Source: Pseudarthrobacter oxydans
GTDB lineage: Bacteria; Actinomycetota; Actinomycetes; Actinomycetales; Micrococcaceae
DNA: 64,000 nucleotides
Reading direction: 5' to 3'
Assembly (NCBI RefSeq): GCF_013314975.1
Contig: NZ_JABTYH010000001.1
Location: 248,001 to 312,000, forward strand
Shown: piece after piece, positions 1 through 9,099 of the stretch
Numbering within the stretch: the first letter of the stretch is position 1
Layout of the letters: the number at the start of each line of letters is the position of its first letter
The notes under the pieces: generated by a model
What the model saw: only the letters and a program-made list of their open reading frames with translations
What the model was told of the DNA's origin: nothing
Databases searched by the model: none
Translations under genes and position numbers: made by a program

Positions 1-1389
1 GTCCAGCTCCAGCCCACGGGAACTCAGGGCTTTGAGGGCGGCCTTGAAGCCGTGCATGACTTTCGGAGCGCCGGGGTCGCGCAGCCAGGCAGCCAGGACG
101 TTCTCCGTCTCGGCATCCTGTCCGGACAGGTCAATGTAGGCGGCGGCGCCGTTCCGTACGATGGCCAGCGCTGCGGCGTCCTCGCCGATGCGGCCGGGGA
201 TGAGGTCTACCGCGAGGGCGGAGCGTTGTCCGGCGCCCGCGGCCAGGAACGCGGACAGTTCCGCGGCGTCACCCGGGGTGACGTACTCGGGAGTGTCGAT
301 GCTCTCCCGCTCGGCGGCCGGCTTGTCCTCATCGCCGTACAGCGCGAAGAGCCTGTTGCGGATGGTCTTGAATTCAAGTTTGTCGAAGAGGTCCTCGAGT
401 GCTGCCTGGTCAGGGCGCGGCTGGTACAGGTCATCGAGTGTGACGGGGAGTTCAAGGTCCGTGTGGAGCTGGTTCAGCCGGCGGTTCCGCTTCACGGCGT
501 CGACGTTCTCGCGCAGCGCGTCGCCCACCTTGCCGCCAATGGAATCCAGGTGTTCCAGGACGCCCTCGAGTCCCCCGTAGAGGTTGATCCACTTGGCTGC
601 GGTCTTCGGTCCGACGCCGGGCACGCCCGGGAGGTTGTCCGCGGTTTCGCCCACCAGTGCGGCGAGGTCGGAGTACCTGCCGGGGCTGACGAAGTACTTT
701 GCCTCGATGGCGGCGGCATCCATCCGCGGAATATCGCTGACGCCCTTTTTGGGGTACAGCACAAAGACGTTGTCCGTGATGAGCTGGAATGCGTCCCGGT
801 CCCCCGACACCAGCAGTACCTCGTACCCGGCCTTTTCACCCATGGCGGCGAGGGTGGCCAGGATGTCATCAGCCTCATAACCGGGCATTTTGATGGTCTT
901 GATGCCCCAGGCCTCCATGACCTGCCCAATGAGGTCAATCTGGTTGTTCATCTCCCGGGGGGTTTCGTTCCGGCCACCCTTGTATTCGCTGTACTCGGTC
1001 TTGCGGTGGGTGGACTCGTCGGAGACGTCGAAGGCCACGGCGATGTGGGTTGGCTGCTGCTCCTTGATGAGGTTGATCAGCATGGAGGTGAATCCGTGGA
1101 TGGCGTTGGTGTGCTGCCCGTTGGTGGTTGAGAACTTGTCCGCAGGCAGCGCGAAAAAAGCGCGGAATGCCATGGAGTGGCCGTCCAGGACGAGCAGCCG
1201 CGGCTGGCCGGTCATGGGGACTACGGGGGCGGCGGTCGCTGAAACGGACCCGCCGGCCGGGACCCCAACGTTGTCCTGACCTGCACCTTCCCCGACTGCA
1301 GCGTCCTGGAGGGCGGTTGAGCCCTGCGGGGCGTTGTCCTCCTGCAGGGTTTGGGACGGGAAAGGGGCCGGTTTGGTTGTTTCACTCAC
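1..1389 (-). CDS. polA: DNA polymerase I, N-terminal part (cut by the window edge)
   Basis: This is the first ~460 codons of DNA polymerase I, which processes Okazaki fragments and fills repair gaps. The visible part begins with a low-complexity tail of about 60 residues, then the 5'-3' exonuclease domain: LLVLDGHSMAFRAFF, the acidic cluster GYEADDILATL, SGDRDAFQL and the helix-hairpin-helix GVPGVGPKTAAKW. It runs into the start of the inactive-type 3'-5' exonuclease region before the window ends. Start choice is open. The frame stays open to an ATG at 1410, but that would overlap the divergent thioesterase start, so GTG at 1389 (SETTKPAPF...) is preferred; an internal ATG at 1215 also precedes the conserved domain. 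The polymerase domain lies outside the window. Confidence 0.95.
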   Translation of the reverse strand, partial: MSETTKPAPFPSQTLQEDNAPQGSTALQDAAVGEGAGQDNVGVPAGGSVSATAAPVVPMTGQPRLLVLDGHSMAFRAFFALPADKFSTTNGQHTNAIHGFTSMLINLIKEQQPTHIAVAFDVSDESTHRKTEYSEYKGGRNETPREMNNQIDLIGQVMEAWGIKTIKMPGYEADDILATLAAMGEKAGYEVLLVSGDRDAFQLITDNVFVLYPKKGVSDIPRMDAAAIEAKYFVSPGRYSDLAALVGETADNLPGVPGVGPKTAAKWINLYGGLEGVLEHLDSIGGKVGDALRENVDAVKRNRRLNQLHTDLELPVTLDDLYQPRPDQAALEDLFDKLEFKTIRNRLFALYGDEDKPAAERESIDTPEYVTPGDAAELSAFLAAGAGQRSALAVDLIPGRIGEDAAALAIVRNGAAAYIDLSGQDAETENVLAAWLRDPGAPKVMHGFKAALKALSSRGLELD

Positions 1390-1411
1390 AGGTGCCAGCC
1401 TAGTTGCCATG

Positions 1412-1918
1412 ATGGACAATTTCACGCCCGGCCCCTTCGCCGAAGAGCTTTCCGCCGCCGGCATCCCTGAGCACCTGCATGCCTGGCTTGGGCAGTTCGG
1501 GATCGGCGCCCTGGTGGTGAAAATGGGGATCCGGTTCCAGGAGATGAGCCCCGGGCGCAGCGTTGCCACCATGCCGGTGGAGGGCAACACGCAGGTCGCG
1601 GGAATCCTGCACGGCGGGGCGCACGTGGTGCTCGCCGAAACACTGGGATCCTTCGCCGCCGGGATGCATGCCGGGCCGGGCCGCCATGCGGTGGGCATCG
1701 AGGTCAACGCCACCCATCACCGCTCCATCTCCACCGGAACCGTGACGGGAACGTGCACAGCCATCCATCTGGGCCGGACCCTGGCCACCCATGAGATCGT
1801 GATGACAGACGAGCAGGGCAGGCGGCTGTCCACGGCACGCATCACCAATATGATCCGGGACAACATCCCCGAGCCCCGTCCAAAAGCGGCGGGTCAGTCC
1901 GTTGCAGGGGACGACTAA
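1412..1918 (+). CDS. Hotdog-fold thioesterase, PaaI type
   Basis: A 168-residue protein of the PaaI/YbgC-like hotdog thioesterase group, expected to hydrolyse acyl-CoA thioesters in the cytoplasm. The motif GILHGGAHVVLAETLGS (around residues 67-83) is the family's central helix, with the conserved HGG and a Glu in the catalytic position; VGIEVNATHHRSI is the second signature. The start is one of two adjacent ATGs (1409 or 1412). It is divergent from polA with almost no space between them, so the two promoters must lie within each other's 5' ends. The natural acyl substrate cannot be told from sequence. Confidence 0.85.
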   Translation: MDNFTPGPFAEELSAAGIPEHLHAWLGQFGIGALVVKMGIRFQEMSPGRSVATMPVEGNTQVAGILHGGAHVVLAETLGSFAAGMHAGPGRHAVGIEVNATHHRSISTGTVTGTCTAIHLGRTLATHEIVMTDEQGRRLSTARITNMIRDNIPEPRPKAAGQSVAGDD

Positions 1919-1966
1919 GGACGGCTGACAGTGACGATGCACACGGAGGCCCCTTAACCTGAACGT

Positions 1967-2392
1967 ATGCGCAGGGTCAGCGGAACCTGGATTGCCGGTG
2001 TCTCTTTGCTGCTGACCGCGTGTTCCGCTGCACCTGCGTCAGTTGCTGAATCTGAGCACGCGGGCGGGCTCCCAGCTCAGGCAATCACTGCCAAGCCAGA
2101 CTCCTCCGGCCGGGATCTTGCATACCCTTTTCCGACGGCAGGCTGGCTGGACGACGGCGCCAGGTTCGCCATTGTGCTGGCCGGCAGTTCGAGCTGCCCT
2201 GCGTTTCCGTCCTCCATCGACGTTGCCGATCCTCACACCATTAAACTGGGCCTCGACACCCGCGGCGGACCCAACTGCACAGCCGACATGGCGCCGCGCA
2301 CCTACATCATCAGGACTCCAACCGGGATAGACAGTTCGGGTCAGGTAACACTCCTGTTTGGCGAAACTACCGTGGCGCTGCCGCCGCTATAG
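1967..2392 (+). CDS. Small secreted lipoprotein, function unknown
   Basis: A 141-residue protein with a short positively charged N-terminus, a hydrophobic stretch and a lipobox LLTAC (Cys 19), so it is predicted to be an exported, lipid-anchored protein on the outer face of the membrane. The mature part is small and has two further cysteines, in SSCPAFPSS and GGPNCTAD, that could form a disulfide. No catalytic motif is recognised. The N-terminus and the lack of neighbours in the same direction suggest it is transcribed alone. Similar small lipoproteins of unknown role are common in actinobacteria. Confidence 0.7.
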   Translation: MRRVSGTWIAGVSLLLTACSAAPASVAESEHAGGLPAQAITAKPDSSGRDLAYPFPTAGWLDDGARFAIVLAGSSSCPAFPSSIDVADPHTIKLGLDTRGGPNCTADMAPRTYIIRTPTGIDSSGQVTLLFGETTVALPPL

Positions 2393-2568
2393 AGCCCACC
2401 GGCTCCCGACCCCTGGCTCCCGGCTCCCGGCTCAATCAGGGTCCGCCAGGGTCACCTGGGCGCCAGCAGGCGGGGCAGGATTGGCGATTTCCGGTGGCAA
2501 AGCCGCTGAGGAAATCTCCGCCGTGGGCTGTCCGCCTCATTGTCGGACCCCCTTGGCAGGATGGGTTT

Positions 2569-4183
2569 ATGGGCAGGGAAGCGGTGGCGAGGGCGTTTGC
2601 GGAGATCAGGGCCGCCCTTGCCGTGCTCGATGCGGAGGTGGACGGGCGCGGTTCGGAGCCGTTCTCCGCTGCCGATCCCTTAGCCGGACTGGCAGACGGG
2701 AGCCTGGACATCCTCGCCGGTGCGGCGGCGGTGGAAGCCGGCGTGGCGGGGCTGAAGGCCCGCGCTGCCATGAAATACGCCGACACCGCCCACGCCCTGG
2801 CCCCTCCCGGAATGCCGGTGCCGGCACAGGAAATGGCCGTGGCCGCCGAAATCGGGTGCGTGCTGGCCCTCGGGCCGCGGGCCGCCAGCACGTTCCTGTC
2901 CGCATCCCACGCACTGACCACCACCCTGCCCCTGACCCTCGCGGCCCTCCACGCCGGCACGATCTCCTGGCAACACGCCCGGGTCATGGTGGACGAGGCA
3001 GCCACCCTCGACCCCGCCGGCGCCGCCGCCCTGGAAGCCCACTTCCTGGACCCGCACACACCACGACCAGCCGCCGCAGCCACGATCGGGGAGATGCCCG
3101 CTCACCGGTTCAAACACAAAGCCCGCACCTGGCGCGAACGCCACCACACCGAATCCATCGGGAAACGCCATACCAAGGCCGCGGCGGACCGGCGGGTCGA
3201 ATACCGGCCTGACCAAGACGGCATGGCCTGGCTCTCCGCTTGTTTGCCCGCGCACCAGGCGCTGGCAGGCTGGAACCGGCTCAACGCCCTCTCCCGCGCC
3301 GCACAAGGACCCACCGAACCCCGCACCCTCACCCAACTCCGGACCGACAAATTCGCCGAAGCCATCCTCACCAGCGGCACCAACAGTGGCAGCAACCACG
3401 GGAGAGCCGACAGTCCCGGCATTCCTGCAGATACCAGCGTCGCGGCAGACACCAGCGTCGCGGCAGGCACCAGCGCCGCGGCAGATACCAGCAGCGGGGC
3501 AGATGCAGGAACGGATCCCGCCCCGTCGTCGTCGATCCGGGCCCAGGTCCTCGTCACCGTCCCGGTCTTCGCCCTCATGGGCCTGACCGACGAACCAGCA
3601 AATGCTCGACGGATACGGACCCATCCCAGCCTCCATGGCGAGGGACCTGGTCGCCAACGGCGCCGATTCGTTCCACCGCGTCCTGATTGACCCGCGGGAC
3701 GGCGCCCCGCTGGAAATCGGGCGCACCAGCTACCGGGTCACCAAAGCCATGCGGAACTGGCTCCGGCTGCGCGACGGCAAATGCCCCTTCCCCGGCTGCA
3801 GCAACAGCTCTTTGGATAACGAGGCAGACCACCTCCTCGCCTGGCACCACGGCGGCACCACCGGAATCAGCAACCTCGGACAACCCTGCCCAAAACACCA
3901 CAAACTCCGGCACACCAGCGGCTGGACCCCAACACCAGCCACCAAAAACCAACCTCCCGGCTGGACATCACCCACCGGCCGCCAGTACAAAAGCGAACAC
4001 CAGGACTGGGAACCACCCCACTGGCCGGAGTCTGCCCTGTCCGCCATGCCCGCGCACCTGAAACCCGGTGAGCAGCGCCGGGAACGTCACAGAGGGCAGG
4101 CACACCGCCCCGCGGATCTGCTTCATCGCGGGCTATCCCAGGCAGAAGTCGAGCTGGAGGAGTTCTTCTATGGCAGCGGCTGA
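2569..4183 (+). pseudogene. DUF222/HNH endonuclease gene split by a +1 frameshift
   Basis: Read in two frames this is a typical actinobacterial DUF222-HNH protein. Residues from the ATG at 2569 (preceded by GGCAGGA) carry the helical DUF222 region ending in QVLVTVPVFALMGLTDEPA. The second frame, from 3602, continues with MLDGYGPIPASMARDL and the HNH nuclease: CPFPGC, DNEADHLLAWHHGG and CPKHHKLRH, with zinc-type cysteines and the His metal site intact. The join is exactly one extra A in the AAA run at 3600-3602; removing it restores DEPAMLDGYG. It may be a real mutation or a sequencing error. The family is often multi-copy and of uncertain role, thought to be mobile homing-like nucleases. The linker holds an 18-bp tandem repeat. 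Confidence 0.8.
3430..3501 (+). repeat. Four tandem 18-bp units inside the DUF222-HNH gene
   Basis: Four consecutive 18-bp units encode near-identical hexapeptides (DTSVAA, DTSVAA/GTSAAA, DTSSGA). They lie in the variable linker between the DUF222 and HNH domains. The units keep the frame and differ at a few bases, so this is slippage-prone coding DNA and not a CRISPR or regulatory array. Confidence 0.85.
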
Positions 4184-4236
4184 CCGGGCGGCTGCGCGGT
4201 CATTGATCTGCATGCCGACCGTTTTACGTCGTTGAC

Positions 4237-4797
4237 CTATGTGCCGCTGGCCACGCTGCCATCCAAAAGGTACCGCAGCTCAACGATGCCCCTGCCCATG
4301 GTGCGGGAGGCAACCAGCTCGAGCGGCGGCGTCGGCCCTTCCAAAGGGAGCAGCCGCTTGCCGCTTCCCAATACGACGGGTATCACGGACAGGATAATTT
4401 CGTGGAGCAGGCCGGCGGCGGCGAACTGCGCGGCAAGGTTGCCGCCGCCCACCACCCAGACGTTCCTGCCGCCCGCGTCCCGTTCAAAGTCCGCTGCGAA
4501 CTCGGTGACATCCCCGCGGACGAACGTGATGTCAGCGCCTGCCGGGACCGGATACTCATGATGGGTGAACACGTAGGACGGCGTGCCGGGGTAAGGCCAG
4601 TTGTCCGGTTCGTGCTCCAGAAGCCAGGAGTAGGTTTCTCCGCCCATGACGATGCAGCCCACATCCGCCATGAACGACTCGTAGCTTTCCTTGCCGCCTT
4701 CGAACCCGTCGAACTGCAGGAGCCAGTCCAGGTCATCAGTGGGGGTGGCAATGAAGCCGTCCAGGGAGGCGGCGACGTAGTACTGGATGCGAGGCAT
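4237..4797 (-). CDS. DHFR/RibD-fold reductase family protein
   Basis: A 186-residue protein of the dihydrofolate-reductase-like (RibD C-terminal) family. The N-terminal strand IQYYVAASLDGFIA and the nucleotide-binding loop VWVVGGGNLAAQF (about residues 114-126) are characteristic of this NADPH-binding fold. These stand-alone proteins are widespread in actinobacteria and most have no assigned substrate. It is convergent with the DUF222-HNH gene. A second, more distant member lies at 23923-24567. True folate reductase activity is unlikely, because the protein lacks the DHFR-specific context and the folate operon is absent. Confidence 0.8.
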   Translation of the reverse strand: MPRIQYYVAASLDGFIATPTDDLDWLLQFDGFEGGKESYESFMADVGCIVMGGETYSWLLEHEPDNWPYPGTPSYVFTHHEYPVPAGADITFVRGDVTEFAADFERDAGGRNVWVVGGGNLAAQFAAAGLLHEIILSVIPVVLGSGKRLLPLEGPTPPLELVASRTMGRGIVELRYLLDGSVASGT

Positions 4798-4930
4798 GGG
4801 CCAAGCCTAGCCAACCACGCCAGAGCCTGCCAGAGACTGGCTGGACCAGAAACGGGTGGGCAGAAACCGGCTCACGCCAGACCGTTTAGGGCACTGCCGG
4901 CGTCGAGCTGGGGAAGCGAAAGGGGCCTGG

Positions 4931-5152
4931 TCAGCCGGAGAAGTACGGAATGATCAGGTACAGGCCGAAAAGAACCGCCAGGCTGCACAGGCCGAAGCAA
5001 ATGTAGGCAAGCGACCGCTTGATACCCGGGGACGTCTGCTGGACGTCAGCGGCGATGGCGGTGAGCCGAACGCCGAGCGAGTAGAGGACCACAACTGTAA
5101 CCGCGGCCGCCAGGGTGGCGCCGGCAACGGTCAGGAGTTCCAACCACTTCAT
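4931..5152 (-). CDS. Small two-helix membrane protein paired with PiT
   Basis: A 73-residue protein made of two hydrophobic segments (about residues 5-27 and 47-69) joined by a short loop, so it should sit in the membrane as a hairpin. Its ATG overlaps the stop codon of the upstream phosphate transporter gene, which indicates translational coupling and probably joint function. No catalytic or metal motif is visible. A role as accessory or stabilising subunit of the transporter is inference from the overlap. Confidence 0.75.
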   Translation of the reverse strand: MKWLELLTVAGATLAAAVTVVVLYSLGVRLTAIAADVQQTSPGIKRSLAYICFGLCSLAVLFGLYLIIPYFSG

Positions 5153-6402
5153 CGCTGAGTCTCCTTCTGGTTGTTGGCGTCAGCGTCAGCCTTTGCCTGG
5201 GCCTTGGCTTTGGCGTGGGCGCGCGCACGCGCCATGGCCTTCTTTTTGGCGAAGCGCACGGCCTGGCCGGCTTCCTCCACCTCGATGGCGTTGTGGTGGC
5301 CGACGGCGGACTTGCGAGAGTAAAAGAACATAAAGAGGACAGCTGCCGTGCCGGCAACGGCGGCGATCAGGACGCCGATCACACCGGTCTTGACCAGCAG
5401 GGCGGTCAGCGCCCCCACAATGCCTGCGGCCGGAAGAGTGAACAGCCAGCCAAGGGCGATCTTGCCCACCATGCTCCAGCGGACGCTGGTTCCCTTCCGG
5501 CCCATGCCGGATCCGATCACGGAACCGGAGGCCACCTGGGTAGTGGAGAGCGCAAAGCCGAGGTGCGAGGACGCAAGAATCGCGGACGCGGTGCTGGTCT
5601 CGGCCGCGAAACCCTGGGCGGGCTTCACTTCGGTGAGGCCGGCACCCATGGTACGGATGATGCGCCATCCGCCGGCGTAGGTGCCCACGGCGATGGCGAA
5701 GGCGCACGCGGCAATCACCCAGAACTGGGGACCGGATCCGGGTTCCTGGGTGCCGGCGGCGATCAGCACCAGGGTGATGATGCCCATGGTCTTCTGGGCA
5801 TCGTTGGTGCCGTGGGCCAGGGCTACCAGGCTTGAGGTGAAGATCTGTCCGGTACGGAAACCGCCGCGCTTCTGGGTGAGCTTGCTGCCGGTCTCCGGAT
5901 CATGCCGGGACGTCAGGGCGTATGCCAGCCGCGTGCAGATGTAGGCGACAATGCCGGCGATCAGCGGAGCGAAGATGGCGGGGAGGATGACCTTTTGCAT
6001 CAGGCCCTCGAGGTTGATCGAGTTGAAGCCGATGCCGGCGATCGCGGCGCCGATCAGACCGCCGAACAGCGCGTGCGAGGAACTCGACGGCAGGCCCTTA
6101 AGCCACGTGATCATGTTCCAGAGGATGGCGCCCATGAGGCCGGCGAAAATAATGTCCGGGGTGATCTGGATCCCGTCCGACCCTTCCCGGATGATTCCGC
6201 CGGAGACCGTCTTGGCCACCTCGGTGGACAGGAACGCGCCCACGAGGTTCAGGATGGCCGCCAGGGTCACCGCGGTCTTCGGCTTGATGGCACCGGTTGC
6301 AATGGGCGTGGCCATGGCATTCGCGGTGTCATGGAAGCCGTTCGTGAAGTCGAAAAATAGTGCCAGTGCGATGACCAGCGCCACCATGAAGGTGATATCC
6401 AC
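5149..6402 (-). CDS. pit: Inorganic phosphate transporter, PiT family
   Basis: A 417-residue integral membrane protein of the PiT family, which imports phosphate (often as a metal-phosphate complex) with protons. Both halves of the internally duplicated family signature are present: DFTNGFHDTANAM (residues 18-30) and AHGTNDAQKTMG (196-207). The loop GLPSSSSHALFGG (103-115) is also typical. About ten hydrophobic segments are visible and the C-terminus is a Lys/Ala-rich cytoplasmic tail. It heads a two-gene unit with the small membrane protein at 4931-5152. A possible PhoP-type direct repeat lies upstream at 6469-6490. Confidence 0.93.
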   Translation of the reverse strand: MDITFMVALVIALALFFDFTNGFHDTANAMATPIATGAIKPKTAVTLAAILNLVGAFLSTEVAKTVSGGIIREGSDGIQITPDIIFAGLMGAILWNMITWLKGLPSSSSHALFGGLIGAAIAGIGFNSINLEGLMQKVILPAIFAPLIAGIVAYICTRLAYALTSRHDPETGSKLTQKRGGFRTGQIFTSSLVALAHGTNDAQKTMGIITLVLIAAGTQEPGSGPQFWVIAACAFAIAVGTYAGGWRIIRTMGAGLTEVKPAQGFAAETSTASAILASSHLGFALSTTQVASGSVIGSGMGRKGTSVRWSMVGKIALGWLFTLPAAGIVGALTALLVKTGVIGVLIAAVAGTAAVLFMFFYSRKSAVGHHNAIEVEEAGQAVRFAKKKAMARARAHAKAKAQAKADADANNQKETQR

Positions 6403-6468
6403 CTGTTGCCCAATCTGCAGAGTCGACGTTCAGCAGTTTCATCTCCCCCGGCTGCCTTGCACAGCATA

Positions 6469-6490
6469 ATTCACCAGCTGTTCGCTTGGA
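6469..6490 (+). promoter_or_regulatory. Possible PHO-box-like direct repeat upstream of pit
   Basis: Two adjacent 11-bp units, ATTCACCAGCT and GTTCGCTTGGA, resemble the GTTCACC-type direct repeats bound by PhoP in actinobacteria. They lie about 70 bp upstream of the phosphate transporter start. The match is partial and the units are on the strand opposite the gene, so this is a weak call. Confidence 0.25.
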
Positions 6491-6555
6491 ATGACCTGTG
6501 GCGTTAACACAACCGGCGTGAAACCTTATCGATCGTACGCGTCCCCGGCATCAGG

Positions 6556-7062
6556 TCAAAACAACGGCCGCACCAGAAATGACTGCACCCGCTGCAGTTC
6601 GGCGGGCGAGATTCCGCGCCGCGGGTCCGGGGACAGGGCCAGGATCCGGCGGTCCAGGAGCCTGGCCCAGGACTGCGCTTCTGCCTCGAATGCGAGCTGG
6701 TCGTCAATCCACGCCACGGCTTCCGGGCCGGTCTCCTCCACATCGTCCTGAATGGCCGCAAGCTTCCACCAGCCGGCGCCCGTACCCGCTCCATCCGCCG
6801 TCAGGTAGGGCCACCGTGCCCCGTCCAGGCCGATGGCCGGGCACAGGTACTGCGGGGCGAGTTCTTCCCAGCTGGTGAGCCAGACGCACCGCACCCCTGG
6901 CGTGGCGGCGATCCTGTTGAGCGCGTCCACCAGTTCCGGCGCGTAGGCCACGGGCAGGAGCCCCGCGGTGGAATTTTTCCAGCCGGTTCCCCAGCCGCTG
7001 GCGCCTTCCGGTCCGAAAGGACAGATAACGCCGTCGACGTCGATATAGAGCGTGCGGGTCAC
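6556..7062 (-). CDS. HAD-fold hydrolase-like protein
   Basis: A 168-residue protein starting at GTG 7062 (TRTLYIDVDGVICPFG). The DVDGV motif at residues 7-11 is HAD motif I, with the nucleophile Asp followed by the general acid Asp two residues on. VWLTSWEE has the Thr/Ser of motif II and WIDDQLAFE the acidic motif IV. The architecture matches small HAD proteins annotated near or within RNA-repair proteins in actinobacteria, but no repair partner is next to it here. Probable phosphatase; substrate unknown. Longer upstream reading is possible but lacks conservation-like character. Confidence 0.75.
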   Translation of the reverse strand: MTRTLYIDVDGVICPFGPEGASGWGTGWKNSTAGLLPVAYAPELVDALNRIAATPGVRCVWLTSWEELAPQYLCPAIGLDGARWPYLTADGAGTGAGWWKLAAIQDDVEETGPEAVAWIDDQLAFEAEAQSWARLLDRRILALSPDPRRGISPAELQRVQSFLVRPLF

Positions 7063-7081
7063 GGCCGGTGGTCCAGGGAAC

Positions 7082-7768
7082 CTAGCGGTGGCGGAAATCG
7101 GACGGTTCCCGGCCGGCGTCAAGCCCTGGCGCTGCCTGCCGTTCCAGGGCGGCAAGGGTGGCATCGGGCAGGACGATGAGGCCATCGAGTTCGCGGCGGG
7201 CGCGCTTATAGGCTGCCTGCCGCTCGGCTGGCGTTGCGGCATGGTCCCCGGCGATCCTCAGCAACTGCCGGGCAGTGGCAAGGCGTTCGCGTTCCGGGCC
7301 GGTGAACTTGCTGTCCCTGATCCGGAGGGCTTCACGTTCGGCCACGTCCAGCGCCACCGCGAAGCTGTTGACCGCCTTCCGGTAGGCTTCCAGCCGCGAG
7401 GGCGAGGTCATGTCCTCCGGGGAATCCGGGCGCTGGCCGTCCGCCTCCCTCTTCGCCCGGAGGAAGGCGACAGTGAGCGGTTCGCGGACATCGGTCATGA
7501 GCGGAAAATCGATGAGCTTCCCCACGTCCAGCTCATAATCCAGCCAGCGCTTATTGATGGCGTCGTGGGTGGCAACAAGCGCTTCAACGTCCGCTGCCGA
7601 GGCCCTTTCGAGTTCGCGGGACTGGTTCCTGAGCGTGTACAGCTCCACTTTTCGCCGGTGCCGCCGTTCGCCAGCCTTGCGCAGGGAGTTGGTCCAATGC
7701 CCGGCAAAGGCCATCGCGGGGAAGACCAGCCACCATTTATCGTCCAGGAACTCAAAGAGGGATTCCAC
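7082..7768 (-). CDS. Hypothetical protein with N-terminal membrane segment and coiled coil
   Basis: A 228-residue protein. The first ~25 residues (KWWLVFPAMAFAGHW) form one likely membrane or membrane-associated segment. The remainder is strongly charged and helical (Arg/Glu/Ala/Leu rich), likely a coiled coil facing the cytoplasm. No enzyme motif is recognised. It precedes the HAD gene on the same strand with only 19 bp between, so the two may be cotranscribed. The protein is not recognised as a named family. Confidence 0.6.
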   Translation of the reverse strand: MESLFEFLDDKWWLVFPAMAFAGHWTNSLRKAGERRHRRKVELYTLRNQSRELERASAADVEALVATHDAINKRWLDYELDVGKLIDFPLMTDVREPLTVAFLRAKREADGQRPDSPEDMTSPSRLEAYRKAVNSFAVALDVAEREALRIRDSKFTGPERERLATARQLLRIAGDHAATPAERQAAYKRARRELDGLIVLPDATLAALERQAAPGLDAGREPSDFRHR

Positions 7769-7847
7769 GCGTCAATCCTCGCACCGCCCGGCACCCTCCT
7801 CAAGAACCCGCCTCCACCCCAGGAAACGGCACACGCCGGGCGGCGGA

Positions 7848-8288
7848 TCAGCCCTGGGGAGTTCCCGCGGCGCCCTGGGCGCTGTTGACGTTGATCAGCC
7901 AGGCCACGCCAAAGCGGTCCGTGCACATGCCGAAAATGTCACCCCACGGCGACTGCTCCATGGGCACGGTCACCGTTCCGCCGTCGCCGCTGAGCTTCTC
8001 GTAGTAGCCGCGGAGTTCTGCTTCATCGTCTCCGCTGAGGGAGATGGAAATGGACGCCCCGGGCGTATACCCCATGCTGTTCGGCGTGTCGGCGCCCATC
8101 AGCACCATCCCTTTGCTGGTGGTGAGCATGCCGTGCATGATCTTCTCCGACTCCGCAGGATCGTCGCTGGCCTGGAACTCCCCGAAAGTGCTCAGGGTCA
8201 ACTCCCCGCCGAAGACGGACTGGTAGAAGTTCATCGCTTCGCGGGCGTTGTCGCGGAAGCTGAGGTAGGGATTGAGGGTGGTCGGCAT
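7848..8288 (-). CDS. VOC/PhnB-like metalloprotein fold
   Basis: A 146-residue vicinal-oxygen-chelate family protein of the PhnB/3-demethylubiquinone-methyltransferase-like type. Recognisable parts are NPYLSFRDNAREAMNFYQSVFGG at the N-terminus and the C-terminal strand WGDIFGMCTDRFGVAWLIN. These proteins are betaalphabetabetabeta modules that bind metals or small ligands; most of this group have no proven reaction. It is transcribed towards the hypothetical gene at 7082-7768, 79 bp away. It is divergent from the YciO gene at 8419. Confidence 0.85.
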   Translation of the reverse strand: MPTTLNPYLSFRDNAREAMNFYQSVFGGELTLSTFGEFQASDDPAESEKIMHGMLTTSKGMVLMGADTPNSMGYTPGASISISLSGDDEAELRGYYEKLSGDGGTVTVPMEQSPWGDIFGMCTDRFGVAWLINVNSAQGAAGTPQG

Positions 8289-8418
8289 GATGGATCTCCT
8301 TGGCGTGGGGACGGGACATGGTGGAACCAGTCACCATCCTGCCTCAAAGCAGGTGCCGGTGGTAGGGGAAAGGGACGGGTGGTGCACAAGAGTCCGGCTG
8401 GGCCGTAGGCTCTGGGGC

Positions 8419-9039
8419 ATGGCCAGATACTTTGACGTTCACCCCCAGGACCCCCAGCCGCGCGCCATCACCCAGGCGGTCAAGATAGTGCTCGACGGCG
8501 GCCTGATCGCCTACCCCACGGATTCCTGCTATGCGCTGGGCGCCCAGGTGGGCAACCGGGACGCCCTCGACCGGATCAGGAGCATCCGCCGGCTGGACGA
8601 CAAGCACCACTTCACGCTGGTCTGCCGGGACTTTGCCCAGCTGGGACAGTTCGTGAACATCGGGAACGATGTCTTCCGCAGCATCAAGGCAGTCACCCCG
8701 GGCGGCTACACCTTCATCCTTCCGGCAACGAAGGAAGTTCCCAAGCGCCTGCTGCATCCCAAGAAGAAGACCGTGGGTGTGAGGATCCCGGACAACCGCG
8801 TGGTCCAGGCGCTGCTGGCAGAACTGGGCGAGCCGCTGCTCTCAAGCACCCTGCTGCTGCCCGACGAGGAGGATCCGCTGACCCAGGGGTGGGAAATCAA
8901 GGAACGCCTGGACCACCAGGTGGACGCCGTGATCGACGCTGGCGATTGCGGTTCCGAACCCACCACCGTGATCGACTACTCCTCCGGGGTGGCAGAAGTG
9001 GTCCGGCGCGGAACCGGCGACCCGTCCCGCTTCGAATAG
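8419..9039 (+). CDS. Sua5/YciO/YrdC family protein (YciO type)
   Basis: A 206-residue single-domain YrdC-like protein. Features seen are GGLIAYPTDSCYALG (about residues 25-39), the basic Lys/Arg patch with KHHFTLVCRDF, TPGGYTFILPAT and the C-terminal TTVIDYSSGVAEVVRRGTG. The family includes TsaC/Sua5, which makes threonylcarbamoyl-AMP for tRNA t6A; the YciO branch has the same fold, but its physiological role is uncertain and its activity is reported as weak. ATG 8419 is chosen because the conserved start ARYFDVHPQDPQPR follows it; longer reading upstream has no support. Confidence 0.85.
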   Translation: MARYFDVHPQDPQPRAITQAVKIVLDGGLIAYPTDSCYALGAQVGNRDALDRIRSIRRLDDKHHFTLVCRDFAQLGQFVNIGNDVFRSIKAVTPGGYTFILPATKEVPKRLLHPKKKTVGVRIPDNRVVQALLAELGEPLLSSTLLLPDEEDPLTQGWEIKERLDHQVDAVIDAGDCGSEPTTVIDYSSGVAEVVRRGTGDPSRFE

Positions 9040-9099
9040 ACGGCCCGGTTCTCCGCCCCGGCCGCAGTTACTGGCGGCGGCCAGCCCCTTCCGGGCGGG

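Noticed and set aside
3430-3501. Possible CRISPR or regulatory repeat
   Set aside because: The 18-bp units are in frame and code for a hexapeptide linker.
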